From: Cerrena zonata
Taxonomy: Eukaryota; Basidiomycota; Agaricomycetes; Polyporales; Cerrenaceae
Assembly: GCA_038087015.1 (NCBI GenBank)
Contig: JASBNA010000004.1
Coordinates: 124,001 to 188,000, forward strand
Reading direction: 5' to 3'
Length of the DNA: 64,000 nucleotides
Each line of letters begins with the position of its first letter. Position 1 is the first letter of the stretch. Of the stretch, positions 24,124 through 36,338 are shown one piece after another. Made by a program: the position numbers and the translations under genes. Under the pieces are notes generated by a model. It was given only the letters and a program-made list of their open reading frames with translations, did not search any database and was not told the DNA's origin.

Positions 24124-24759
24124 TGCCAACTCACCGTCATTCTTCGAACGGTGCAACGCGAGGAAACCTGCCCGCCGTCGGCTGAAACATGTCGGAGCAA
24201 TCATGCGCCTTCCAGCTTTCTTTCCGGCCTTCCGAACCCGGTCAAAATATTTCTACCTGATGTTATAAATCCTCTAACACATACGCGTCCCCACTCAGTA
24301 ACATGTCCGCCCCTTTCTAACATATCCCCGAGCGGTGATATGCTCACCTTCTTTTGCAAACCCTGAAGAGCGTTTAATCTTACCTTTGACAGGCCTCATG
24401 AACATAACCTCCGTTCGGATAGGAGTGTAGTATGAAAACATGCTGGTTCTGAAACAGACCGTAGTGCTAATCCGTCACTTCCACATACGCAAACATCTCA
24501 GCGACCGTTGCAAGACCATTGACATCGCTTGCCGCTTGCAAGGAGTATCCATCCTCGACACTCTCTATTTCTAGCCACGTCGAGAGTTGCCTCGAGCCTT
24601 GCTACTCCCAGGAACATGGCAACCCGGTTTCGGCCCCGTTAGACGTCCTGTCATTTTTGCATCCGCAGTACACTTGTCAATTTCTTATGATTGTACCTTC
24701 CGTTTGTCATAATCACTCAACACTACGTTGCTGTAGCCGCCACGAAGCGAGCGTCTCGT

Positions 24760-25014
24760 ATGGACACCCAAAATTGGAAAGATGACTACCATGTACAGCT
24801 AGCTCCTATTGGGCCAAGCACTATGAAGGTATTGTTTGGCTTTGGTGTATCGTTTCTAGCAGTTGAGATTCTTCCGCGCGCAATTGAAACACTCCCTTGG
24901 CTTTACTTGGTGATCCAAACCCGTTTGAAATCCTTTGTTCGCCGAGCTGCCGTTGAGCGGTCCTATTACATCAAAGTTGCGAACATGGTCGGGAGAGAAC
25001 AGAGAAGGCTTTAA
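24760..25014 (+). CDS. Hypothetical small protein, 84 residues
   Basis: A single open frame starts at ATG 24760 and ends at TAA 25012-25014. It contains one hydrophobic segment (MKVLFGFGVSFLAVEILP) followed by a basic tail, so a single-pass small membrane protein is possible. There is no recognised family and no homology evidence. A splice acceptor at about 24735 could join it to an upstream exon. It may be chance. Confidence 0.25.
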   Translation: MDTQNWKDDYHVQLAPIGPSTMKVLFGFGVSFLAVEILPRAIETLPWLYLVIQTRLKSFVRRAAVERSYYIKVANMVGREQRRL

Positions 25015-26550
25015 TTTTTCAAGACCCTGAGGTAATCTTGGCAGATCATCTCTTACATAGCAGCAGACTGACTGATCCTTCTTGACCCTACAATTTCATA
25101 TCCTAGATAGCACTGCATGATATTACTATGCCCATTCCTCTCAATTCCGAAGACGTGATAGGACTATCTCAAACCGTTGTGCGTATTGTAAGGAACTAAA
25201 AAGAATCAAGATGTTGTTCAAATTTGGCCTAGGGTATGGATAAGGGGTTTCGGCTGAGTTGAGGTGGGTCCGTACGCTAGCATCCTTCTACCATACGCTT
25301 CGGCTAATTATTATTATTGGACATAAATGTTCCTGATTTAAGAACTAAGCAGTTGTTTTGTCATATCCTTTGAAGTGAAGACGATAGTGCATACACGTCA
25401 TTTGTATATGCACTAGCAAGACTGATATGACCAATGCATCTTTGAGAAGGGTTGAGCTTAGGACACCTCACGGCCGGCTGAACGCTGAAATTTGTATACC
25501 ATCTCCGGATGGTTGGAGCCCACAACTTGAAAGCAGTGCCTTTGATCAAATAGGCCTCATGGGGAAAATGTGGGGGACGCGGCCGCCGCTGAAGCAATAA
25601 TTCAGGATGGATGGTTGGAGATGGTAGGACAGAACCACGAACTCCGACAAGCCTTGGTATCCGGACTAGAGTTATTGCGTAGTTTCAGGGCTTCAGAATT
25701 CGGTAGCATGAGTCTGTAAGATGATCTGAAGGGTGACGTAATTCCCGAAGGCTATCGTGATAGACTTACGACAGCTTACGACCATGCACTAATAACAGCG
25801 GTGGTGAACGAGGAGTCCCTGTCGAGAAGGACCAACACAATGGCGATGAGGTACGCGTAACACTTGCCATCCCCACTTGAGCTGATCGCTCGTGCCACAC
25901 CTGCGTACAAAACGACGCCTGATCGACCCCGTATCGGGACCGAGTGTACGAGGAAATCGGCTTGACGACGCAGTTCAATGAATCGGCGCGTGCGCTGACA
26001 CCGTTTCCATCGGTCTATGAAGTTTTACGATCGTCCATGATGTATGTGGCCTTTGAATGCCGAGATCTATATGTTCTATCACCGTTTGAAAATGAGAATA
26101 GCAGGTGTCATAAGATCTTGCACATGAACTCTACATAAATTGGAGGAGAGAATCCACGTCATACCGTGGATTGGATGGGCATATCCAGGGACAGTCCAGA
26201 ATATGTTTCGACGGGAGATGCAATACAATACACATTGTCCAAAATAGAGCAGATCCTTTGAATACGGGTAGAACGGGAAGTTGAAACGTAACTTTCAAAT
26301 AAGTAGCGCCGATGATACTGTGCATTACAAGTCAAATATTTCCATAGTAGAAATAGAACGTTGATATCAGTCAAAATTTTCGTATGACGAGCTTGAACAA
26401 CTCAGCACTTACCAATAAGAAGTCTTTATACATACACTAGGCTGACACACCTTCGGAGAACAAGAAAACCGATTACTAACATTGTATGCTGCAAATCGCT
26501 ATAGATGAACCCGAACATCCGTTGTAGAGTCTTCTCCGAAGGGGACATAA

Positions 26551-27424
26551 TTAATTGCGTCCCCAACGCGCGGCAGGTCGGTCGCGGCCAACGTTGTCAT
26601 CCCAACGTTTACGGTCTCTTTCACGATCTCTTTCGCGTTGTTCAGCACCAAACCTACTTGGTGGACCGTCCCGAGGGATATCTCCTCGCCCGTGTTTCTC
26701 TCCACCTTGATCTCTCCGTGGTGGTGGCGAACGTGATCTTCTGGTATGGTCCCGGTGTCCATGTCGTACAGGGGAATCAGGCCGTCTTCGAGGGGGCGGA
26801 GAGGAGGACCGAGAGCGTGAACGTGAAGGGGAAGCGTGAGGATGGTGATGTTGGCGTTCCGCCCTCCTTTTCTCTTTCTTCAATCGTTTCTCCTCCTTCC
26901 GTTCAGCCTTCCGACGTCTCTTCTCCTCTTTCTCCAGAGCCTTTTGTCTTTGCGCATCGGGGTCCAGCGAATTATCCGGTGATGCAGATGGCACTGCGAC
27001 AGCATTGGCACCTGACGCAGGCCCTGCAGAAGGTCCCCCACCAGGTTTACCCGCACCAAATCCACTAATGAGCATATCAGTACTGCAATGACATAATGTC
27101 CTTTCAACTCAGCACACTCACAGCGCAGCGGATAGTGCTTCCGCTTCCTGTTCCTTAACCCTCCTTATTTCCTCCAGTCGGGCTGCTTCATCCAGGGAGA
27201 GATCACGCTGGTACCAATGAATATCTTTGTTCTTTTGCCATCTACCAGCGGGTGCGTTTATACTATGACCAAGATAGTTCTAGTGTCTTTGTTGAACATT
27301 ACCAATCTCTCAAACGTAGTGAAGACGGATGATCACTCACTTCTCGGTCCTTGTCCTGAGCGACATCCGACCATTTAAACTCGGCTTGACCTCCTCGCGT
27401 GCCACCTCGTACTGGTTCGAACAT
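26551..27424 (-). CDS. MMTAG2-like protein (kinase phosphorylation domain family)
   Basis: Three minus-strand exons, 27341-27424, 27122-27279 and 26551-27064, give 251 residues in frame. The N-terminal 85 residues carry the family block: FEPVRGGTRGGQAEFKWSDV, ENYLGHSINAPAGRWQ, DIHWYQRDLS and EEIRRVKEQEAEALSAALGF. This matches the domain of human multiple myeloma tumour-associated protein 2 (PF10159). The remainder is Lys/Glu-rich, then Arg/Ser/Pro-rich with RSRSRSSSPPPRRR runs like those in splicing factors. A nuclear, RNA-processing role is likely but inferred. It lies 445 bp from the pectate lyase gene, same strand. Confidence 0.85.
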
Positions 27425-27869
27425 GTTGCACTAGTTGTAATGTGCCTATGGATTTTCAGAGACAAGGTTTCAATGTGTATGTTTCTCTAAGCAAAGTCGT
27501 AGGAACAGGAAATACGGGAAACAGGGTAAGTATGACGATTAGTATAAACTGAGCCTGTTGTGAACATTCGGCGCTAAGTCGATGCACATATCCCATTTTG
27601 GCAAGTCTTGTTATTCGTCACAACTGCTCAGCGTCCAGATTGAAATGCGATTGGTTCTATGTATCTAGGTTAAAATCACACTTTTGGAATTCGCAGGTTA
27701 GATAAACTGTATATGCTTGGTTTCTCTGTAAAAAACTTATTCTGTTCTCGAAATAGTAAACCAGAAATTTCGAATTCATTTTCCATCAAATGAAAGGTAT
27801 ATGGTCAACTACGTAGCCACACCCTTCCAAACATTACAATGTAGCACTTTTAGAATTGCTACCCCCCTT
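27425..27869. other. Intergenic, promoter side of the MMTAG2-like gene
   Basis: These 445 bp are AT-rich with no coding frame. They hold the promoter of the gene at 27424 and the 3' end of the pectate lyase gene. Confidence 0.5.
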
Positions 27870-29549
27870 TCACGGGAGCGTAGTGACTTTGCCTGCTCCA
27901 GCATTGGCGTTCACGATGGAGACGACCGTGTCGGCAGCATCTTGGCTGTAATGTCAATTAGTATAAGACTTTCGATCGAAAGGTTGGTTAACATCAAAAC
28001 TTACGTGTAGGTGTATGGGACGGTAGTGAGGGTTCCGACAGCGAGACCGGTGTCCAAAGTGCTATTAGTGAAGATGTTGTTGCGTTGGTTAGAGCTAAAG
28101 GGTATCATAAGCATCATCTCAGTTGATATTTTTTATAGAAACCGTACAATCCTCCTCGTAAAGTGGTTTCAATGGGGTCCTTCACGTTTTGGAAAACGTT
28201 GTTCTCAACCAAGGTTTGGGCGCCATCGCGGGAGTCCACAGCGGAGTCGAAGACGTCGTTGAAAAAGTTGGAGAAAAGGTGCCTGATGCAAGAGAATGAA
28301 TAAACACTAAATCGTCCCTTGATGCTTAGAGCTGAACTTACGCTGTTCCGAAACGAATGGAGGGGGTGCGGGAGTTGACGTCCTGGAAGAGATTGTGGCT
28401 AAGAGCAGTGTCAGTTGAGTTGCGGTAGCTTCGAATGATATCAGATAGTGCCGTACTGATAAGTCACCCTGATACTCTAATTAATAGCTTGATCATATGC
28501 AAGTGTAAAGTGGCGTACCTCAAATGTCCCGAATCTTCGCTTCCGGTGTTATCAGATCCACCAACTAAAGAAGTCTTGAAATGCTCGGTAAAGATATTCC
28601 AGGATACCGTGACGAAGCTATAATTCGGTTCAGAATCAATATATACAAGAAACCGAGGTAGACATACTCTGTGCCGTGGTTCATGTCAAGCTGTCCGTCA
28701 TAGAAGTCCTTGCCATGGTCGAGATCAGAAGAGAACTATACTCGGGTCAGTAAGTTGGGATATCTCAATATACCGGGCGGAGGTAGTACGGACTGTGTTA
28801 TGCTAAGAACATATTTTTAGTCAGAATTATATCAGTGGTAGATCATAAGTGCTTACATCAACCCAGATATTGGTCGAAGTTTGAAGTTCAATCAAATCTG
28901 TTGGGGCGGGAGACTTGGAGAGACGAAGGTTACGGAAGATAACGTTAGTTCCTTTCTATTAGGAGAAGCTGTCAACCTCTAGAATTATCTGCATAGAAAC
29001 ATTCACAAACCTTAACACGGAATCCTCCGCCTGTAATACCGGAGTTGCTTCCGACTCCGATGACAGTGGTGCTGAAACGAATCATTATGTGGCAGATGTA
29101 TTGAATAGAGATGCAACTTACTGGTTGCCAACATCAACGACCTCCCCATCTTCGAAGGGTCCATTCAGCACGTCGTTTCAGGATATAATTAATTGATCAT
29201 TACCTCCCGTGATGATACCGGAAACTTGAACAATCTTGGGGCTCGCACCGGTAACAGCAGAACGTAAAGCTGCCAGGGAGGTCACCCTAATATGGCATGA
29301 TTTAATTAACAATATGTATAGCCATATGTTTATTGGACGTACGTAGTGGTTGGTCCGCCGGCGCCGCCAGTTGTGCCTCCGTTTTGAGTGGCGAATCCGA
29401 CCAGTTGGTCAACTTGATGGAGAAACGTCAGGAGTTTGACAGTGTTAATAAACCAGTCGGAATTACATACCTGGTGCAGCTCGCTTGTCGACCACAATGG
29501 CCAGGACAGAGGAAACGAGTAAAGCTGTAGTGAAGAGACGTGCCCACAT
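27870..29549 (-). CDS. Secreted pectate lyase, polysaccharide lyase family 1
   Basis: Fourteen minus-strand exons (29471-29549, 29343-29412, 29204-29286, 29122-29149, 29011-29071, 28857-28955, 28794-28802, 28668-28735, 28519-28617, 28457-28468, 28342-28398, 28148-28282, 28005-28094, 27870-27945) close exactly into 321 residues. Residues 1-18 form a signal peptide, with a KR site just after it. Family motifs in order: TTVIGVGSNSGITGGGF, IWVDHNTF, HGKDFYDGQLDMNHGTDFV, VTYHHNLFQDVNSRTPSIRFG (catalytic Arg region) and VENNVFQNV. The enzyme cleaves polygalacturonate by beta-elimination and needs calcium. Exons of 9 nt (coding HNT) and 12 nt (coding the strand before HHN) are required to keep the motifs. 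Both have GT..AG borders. A TATA-like TTTAAAAGG lies about 80 bp upstream. Confidence 0.93.
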
Positions 29550-30714
29550 TTTGTTTGATCAACGAGTAGTATACCTAAGTCTGTGTAGAATCCTTAGTAG
29601 ACTGCTGGTCAATACCGCGTCCTTCATCCTTTTAAACCTCAGGACGTGCAATACATTTGAATTCATGAAAGTCATAGACAAGCGGCCGGGCCGTTTTCGA
29701 GAGTGCCAGCAGACAATGGGGCAATTCCTCGGTCGAATCACCTGTCCACTGTGACTGAGAAGAAAAGAACATTCAATTCAATTTGTAATAAGGGTTGTTG
29801 CTTCCCGTCCTGATGGCCTGTCAATGTCACGAAGAAAATAGACTACAGTAAGCCAATCAAATACCGTATAAGGTTGTCCCTCTTGTCGTGAAGCCAGGTG
29901 CCTGCCAAACTAGGCGAATTAATGTTGTAATAAACGGCTTTGTATCGGATACAATTATCACGAGTAAGTCGCAGAGGTATGTTACCATCCCTTGGAGCTA
30001 TTGCAACCGGTTTTCTACGGGCCGCCAGGAAGAAGCCAGCTAAAAACAAATGGTCCAAAGTGTGGGAGGATAATATGAGTATAACCACTTCCCGTTCATA
30101 CAAGCTCTCGGGACCGTATGTGGCTAGCTTCTAGACATATCCGGGTGTACATGAATGTGCATGCACATGGTCACCCGTGAGTTGAAATGCAATTGAAAGG
30201 CATAATACCGGTGACAATACACCATAATGTCATGTCGTGCAGCACAGTAGATCTGGGCTTATAGGTCATGTTGCTACTCAAAAAGGCCACAAGGTCGTTA
30301 TGGATAATGTACGTGTATGATGAACATATTGACACAAACCTGCGCAATGTGGTCAGCGGACCGCTCGGTGCATCCGTAGAAGACGTTCGACCATCTGAGA
30401 CTGTCTGAAGGTGGTGTTTGCGTCAAGACGTCATTCTCCGGCTCATGAAATGTTCGTGGAGATCTTTACAAGGGAGCATGACTATGTTCACAGCGTCGTG
30501 GATATATCAGAAAAAGGTTATGATAAATTGCGTTGAGCAACAACTTGAATAAAATATAACACAAGACATACGTAAAGCGAGGGAAATTTCAACGTTAGTA
30601 CAAAAATAGGAATAAGGTCTATATGATGATACGTCAGTATCTTTCCGAATTTGCGGCGAAGTACTCACAGTGTAACGAGAACGTTGCATCTTAGCAGACC
30701 AATTCAGGGGTTCA
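29550..30714. other. Intergenic, promoter of the pectate lyase gene
   Basis: About 1.16 kb. A TATA-like element on the minus strand at 29628-29636 fits the lyase start at 29549. No coding frame is supported. Confidence 0.5.
29628..29636 (-). promoter_or_regulatory. TATA-like element of the pectate lyase gene
   Basis: TTTAAAAGG on the minus strand, about 80 bp upstream of the ATG. The position fits a core promoter. The match is moderate. Confidence 0.4.
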
Positions 30715-32485
30715 TTACTCGTCTTCCTCCTTCCTAGCTTCCTCGACAATGTGCTCCTCGCCTTTCGCCATTTGGTCCTCATCACAATTCTCCCTCGCTC
30801 GTTTGGCATCTTCTTCCACGGCTTTCTGCACGTCAGACTCCTTTATTTTCTGGCCGCTGGCCGCGTCCCCTAGACCGACACTTTGAACACTGACAGAGCT
30901 CGAGCTGGCACTTGAGCTACTGCTCTCAGACAAACTAGCATGCACGACTCTACCCTTCTCCTTCGTGTTCTTTATGTCAGCACGTTCCTTCTTCCATTTC
31001 TTCAACTTCTCATCGAAACCATCCATGGCGGTGATCTTGCCGAGTGCTCCTAGGTTTGAGGGCAACGACAAGTAAGATTGAAGAGTCGGAAGGAGTTCCT
31101 TTTTCGGTCTGTAGGTGCCAGAGTCATTATCGATGACTAGCTCGTATTCACTTGGGTCGCTTGGCGGGGTCTCATCTGAGTCGTCGTTTTCGTGAGAATG
31201 AACTTGGCGGACGAAGAATTCGCCACTGTAGGCGATTTCGAGGGAGACATCGGAGTGCATAGTGTGTTTGCTGAGGAGTCCTATAGCGAATTCTGTCCCA
31301 GTTTCCTTTGAAGAATTAGTGTTGGCATGGAACATGAAAGATAATGTGTGTGGCACTCACTGTAAACCTCCATTCACCGTCAAGCATGATCACGTAGGTG
31401 AAGAGCCTTCCATGTGTCCCGTGAGACGTCATTTTGAGGAACTGGCGGGCTGATGCAAGTGATTTATGTATGTTTTCCGACGATTTCGTTTCCTTAGACT
31501 CGTTGGCATTGCGTTCGTCTTCATCACCTTCAATAGTGCCCCAAACGACATTTTTATCCCACTTGTACATGGAGCAATGCTGTTTATGGAGGGCACGATG
31601 AAGGAGAATCCCCTCGATGCCTTTCTTTCTAAACATAGCTTTGACAAATGGAGCGAATCCTACGTATCTGTGACGCAAACTGGCTGGAACAGGTCCAGTC
31701 AGTTGGAAACGATTTGCGACAAATGTAGAAGGCTTCAGGGAGGGATTAGAATGATCGGTATTGGGAGCCTTTGTTGATCCAAGGAAGAATCCCAACATCG
31801 GCGAAAAATGTTGGAAATATCGTTCTAGATGAATGTAAGAGAATTGGAGATATGAGATGAGTTGTAAGTAGGACATACGGGGTCCGAGCGTGTAAACACG
31901 CTTATCGTCTTGGTTCTCTGCCCTGCTAAGAACTCTGACTCTGATCCAGAGTCGACAGTGATGTTCGACACCCCCACAAGTTAACATTCGAACACCATAA
32001 GTTGTCAATTTACTCTTCAGATTCCCTTTCCGTTTATGCACCTTGCATTCAACCTCTCCCGAAGACCACTCATCGTTGAGTTGTTGCCCTTGCGATGGAA
32101 AGACAACAGTGCTCTTCCCCAGCTGATCGTCGTGGTTACCAGGATCTTCATCCCTTACGTTTAGAGTAAGAGTAAATCCAGAGCTGGGTATCCCCGAAAC
32201 GACCCATTTTTCATTGAACACTGGATTCAGAGTCCGTCTTTCTGTATGAGTTCGAAAGTTTATGGAGTGTTGTTCCTCCGAGTGTCCTGAAGATCCGTAC
32301 TTCGTTGATAGTGTGGCCCGAACATATGGGTCGCTAGAGAGATTATTGAGGTCGCTTATAGGAACATCTGTCGCACGATTTATCGACACTTCGCAAGTGT
32401 ACAGATACCCGTGAGCAAGCTGCAAGGCAATACAATGAGTTTAGTGTTTACATCTTAAATAGCTAGATGTGACACTTACACCCAT
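30715..32485 (-). CDS. C2-domain protein
   Basis: Four minus-strand exons, 32480-32485 (ATGGGT only), 31879-32419, 31361-31824 and 30715-31305, give 533 residues in frame. Residues 3-110 form a C2 domain: GYLYTCEVSINRATDV, then SSDPYVRATLS with the calcium-binding Asp, RTLNPVFNEKW and LTLNVRDEDPGNHDDQLGK. A central fungal-specific part includes HRYVGFAPFVKAMFRKKG and YKWDKNVVWGT. The C-terminal 120 residues are Ser- then Lys/Glu-rich and probably disordered. Calcium-dependent membrane binding is expected from the family. The first coding exon is two codons long. The split is supported by an in-frame LAHGYLY start at exon 2 after a CAG acceptor with no ATG in that frame nearby. Confidence 0.8.
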
Positions 32486-33418
32486 GTTCAGTGGCTAATG
32501 TTAATGTGACGTTCTGCAATAGTGGCTCGAACGTAACTGCAGATCATGAAAAGTGTCATCATAGCTCCCTGGTTCTGTTTCTATAAATAGCCACGAGATA
32601 CGTCATCGATGTCGATGGGGCCCCTATGTCGCACCACAACCTAAATTGCAAGTGCTAAGGATGCGGAGAGGTCATACGAAGTCGGTAAGCATGAAGATTG
32701 AAAGTACTGTATCATAGCTACAATAAAATTGCGCTATAGCCGGATGTCATGTAGCTTTGGAGTTCTAACGGCAACAACTTGAAAACCGCCGCGCCTGAAG
32801 CGTAAGCGCTCTTTCGGTTAAAGCCCTTGCACAACAACTCCAAACAAAGCGCCGCGAACTTCCGAGTCAAGCTTCAAGTTCGAGTCCAATGATGGCAGGC
32901 TGTCCAACTACTTAAATCCGAGTCACCATTCCTGAACATATGGACTCCGCTGATGCTAACTGTCTTCATATACACTTTACAGCGCGTACCCCTGAACCTT
33001 CTAATCTTGGCAGCTGCTCATGCGTTAGAAACAACCAACGGGAAATGACCGGGGCATAAGTAGGTCAATGAGCTGATATCTAGGTCAGATATCGGTGACA
33101 CACTTGAAGCATGAAGCATGGTTGATCAACACCTTCATGGATACCATGCTACTCACTCGTTCGGCGATAGTATTTAATCCAAACCTGTAACGGTGAACTT
33201 TACACGTATAGAACTCTGAGACAGGCTCAGCCACCGCTTTAAACTCACTGAACCCTACTTGCTAAGTGCTAACATCAGCATCAAACACTTGCTAGCTACC
33301 TACCGAAATCCAACGGGAAAAGAGTTATCGTTAGCCGATGTCAAGTTGCGACCCGCGGCGCTGGGTGTGCGGTATAAATATTCCGGTGTTCCTGCACTTA
33401 AGCAAATACACAACCTCC
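32486..33418. promoter_or_regulatory. Divergent promoter region between C2 protein and aspartic protease
   Basis: About 930 bp separates two divergent start codons. TATAAATA at 33373-33380 sits 39 bp before the protease ATG. A second TATAAATAG lies at about 32581-32589, near the C2 gene start. No coding frame is seen. Confidence 0.5.
33373..33380 (+). promoter_or_regulatory. TATA box of the aspartic protease gene
   Basis: TATAAATA on the plus strand, 39 bp upstream of ATG 33419. This is a good core promoter match, implying a very short 5' untranslated region. Confidence 0.55.
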
Positions 33419-35683
33419 ATGCTCCTATTCCCGGCTTGGCTGGCTGCTCTTGCAGCTTGCACTACAGTTACGACAGCGTTAAAACTTTCTACCATACGCA
33501 AAAATGTACCAAACTCCTCATTGACACGAAGGTTCAGCAAGAATGCTACGTCTAGTCCGGACGACCCGTTCGACTTCAAGATTCATCAAGATATCTTATA
33601 CACAACTACGCTTCAAATAAATGGACAGCTATTCCAGGTAGAAGACACTCCTTTTAATTACCTGTGTTGTTCTTATACTGCTTGGACGTCAGGTGAATAT
33701 GGACACCGGGTCCAGTGACCTTTTTCTCGATACGACAGGAGCCAACCTGGAAGGCGCCATCAATACAGGTCAACTTGGTAGCCTTACTTACGGGTAGGTC
33801 TCATAGATCATCAAAATTAAACTCTGCACCATCTAACATTTTGTTCTCACAGTGACCTTTCACAAGCCAGGGGTAATTTGACACTAATCGACGTAACATG
33901 GGGAAACTACACGGTTAAGAATCAAATTTTCAGTAAGTTTCCTTCCCACTAAATGGTCTGTATCATAATTGAAACTGAGCCAAGTTAATGCGCCTGGAAC
34001 TAATGCAACTGCTGCAGGCACGGATGGTCTTCTGGGACTGGGACCGTGAGCACTTGCACTGTAAATCGTGCCAACATTTTGTTTATCTTTTGGTCTAGTC
34101 CTTCACTGTCAAGAATCTCGACAATCGTGGATCACTTCAACATGACAGTGAATGGGAATGCAATGCTTCAAAATGTGAGGTCTCCGTCGACTCCATATAG
34201 AATAACTTATGTTGACTCTGTGGTACAGATATTCAATTTGGAGCCAGATAAGGCTGACTTCATAACATTCAGGCTCACAAGGAATGTCGCTGGAGTATCT
34301 GATGGAGGTGACTTTACTATAGGTTCGTTTCCATATTCGGAGATTCTGAGTCGTGTATCACTAATCGAGAATGTCCTCTCTAGGTGAAGTTGTACCCGGC
34401 TATGAACAAGTTCTATCCACACCAAAGTTACCTATCTATGGCGATAGGTGGCTCACATTTATGGATGCCTTGATTGTAAACGGAAGCGCGTCACTGCTCC
34501 CTCTCTAGGGTGAGGTGTTAATCTCGTAACACTCGTTCTACCACTCACTGAACTCTGTTGTAGATATGAGGGTGTTCATGTTCCTGAGGGAAAGATGACC
34601 GCTATTTTTGATACAGGTGTTCAATACAGTAAGTTATTATCTGGTTGTGCTTACCGGCTTTTGACAGACCTCCGTCAGATACTGCGCCTAAGTTCTTCGT
34701 CGACGCACTATTTAAGGACGTCCCAGGTGCCGTAGACATGGGTGAGGCATACGCCGTTCCATGTGATACCAAGCTCAATGTTAGCTTAGCCTTTGGGTAA
34801 GCTAGCTTTTTCCACATGCCAATAAAAGATGAAACTGAGTTTAACAGAGACATGGAATACCCAATCCATCCGGCTGATCTGGTCACTCCGGCGGAGATGA
34901 ATAATAGTGAAGTGGTATGTATCGGTGCTATCCTTTCGTTGACGAATGGTGTCGGGGGCATTGGTGGTACGTACAAGCATTCTCAGAGAATGCATGATGC
35001 TGACATATAATATGTATTCCAGACTTCCAGCTCGGTGACGTTGTAATGCGAAACACCTACACTTTATTCGACTATGGCAACTGGTCACGACCCGGAGATA
35101 CTCAACCCTTCGTCCAACTACTCAATGTAAGTCACGTCCAAGAAATGTGTACGTTATGACGGCTCACTCTGAGTTTCTCTCATAGCTCACAAATGCGGAT
35201 CAAGCATGGTCCGAGTTTGATTCGATGCAGACGAAACGTATCGATGAATACTTTGCGGCTAACTTCAATCTATCCTCGTTTACACATTTGGACAGCGAAA
35301 CGCAAACATCGACTGCCATGACAAGCTCAGCCGCCATATCTAATATTGTCTCGACAACTCCACTCATCCAACAGGCCAGTAGCGTGTCTATGACCAGCTC
35401 ATCCTCTCGGGCGGCTCCGAGTCCGACCTCAAAAGACCTCGCCGCAGGCGCACTTTCTCACAACGAAGCTGACAACCCCGGGAATCTCAATGATCTGATT
35501 CGAAACTCTTACATCGTAATTGGTTTGGTTGCATTTGTGCTCGTCTTCTTGATCGTGGTTTTGGTGACCAGCTTGGTGAAGAAGAAGGTACCTCGAGCCC
35601 GAACTTGGGAGAACAAGGAGATGGCGCAGCCCTTGAACGATCAGGAAACTTTCAGCGGTCCCTCAGGGCGATATTCTGATTGA
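33419..35683 (+). CDS. Aspartic protease (A1 family) with C-terminal membrane anchor; frame break near 34505
   Basis: Exons: 33419-33637, 33693-33793, 33853-33932, 33985-34045, 34099-34174, 34229-34322, 34384-about 34509, about 34565-34632, 34668-34796, 34848-34966, 35023-35126 and 35186-35683. A signal peptide (residues 1-20) is followed by the first catalytic motif MDTGSSDLF (Asp about 77), a second motif FDTGVQY, and family blocks DGLLGLG, WLTFMDALIVNG, EYPIHPADLV and DFQLGDVVMRNTY. After a Ser/Thr-rich stalk comes a membrane helix (IVIGLVAFVLVFLIVVLVTSLV) with a short basic tail, so the enzyme is probably surface-anchored. At 34501-34509 the exon runs into TAG and the phase to the next exon is off by one. 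A weak donor at 34476 with an acceptor at 34570 would bypass this in frame (about 539 residues). An alternative splice at 34629/34678 is also possible. Confidence 0.8.
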
Positions 35684-36338
35684 GTAGCATCAGTACGTCG
35701 GATTATTTATAGCAGTTTCAATGTAACGCATTCGTTGGATCTTACTTTCATGGGTTAATAACAGCGAGTAGCTTGCTCACCCTAGCAGACTTTCGCTTCA
35801 AGAAAGTTCTGACTTGAAATGGCTTAACCGTGACTACAGACAGCGCAGCCTTCGATGATGAAGATATGAAGAATTGTAGGTCCGCAGTCCTCGCTATATC
35901 TACATTTCAAACCAACTACATTCATGCACACCAAAATTCGCAACCCCGGCAAGCTCTCATGGTCTAACTGTGTCTCTCACGTCTCTACACCGCATTTTTA
36001 TTCCCTGATGCCCTTGATTCGTACCAGGCACACACTTCGCCCCCTTCCTACACGTAAACTGAACAAGGCCTCATTGGACAAACGTCATGGCTCCTCTACT
36101 AAGCATTACTCATCTCGGCAGAATGACCCTTGCCTATAACAAGAGTCTTCTTAGACTCTGCGTATTGTCAAAACAGCCGCCTACACGTCAAACATCCCGC
36201 CGGTAGCTCATCGTTACACTAACATCACCTACTAGTATCTTGTGTGTGGCTCCCGACATTGTGCGATTGGTTCATGGACTTGGAGAATTCACATACAATG
36301 CCGGCAACCGTTCATTATACCTGTATATATATTAGCAT
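35684..36338. other. Intergenic with TATA-like element
   Basis: About 650 bp. A TATATATAT run at 36324-36333 precedes the next gene. No coding frame is supported. Confidence 0.5.

Larger units (their letters stand above)
23426..26550. other. Intergenic region, possibly one small gene
   Basis: About 3.1 kb contains a 12-bp perfect inverted repeat (24095-24123) and a small open frame at 24760-25014. The rest shows no exon structure I can support. Confidence 0.45.

Noticed and set aside
26505..27068. 187-codon plus-strand open frame
   Set aside because: Antisense of the Arg/Ser-rich exon of the MMTAG2-like gene. It has no start context or splice support.
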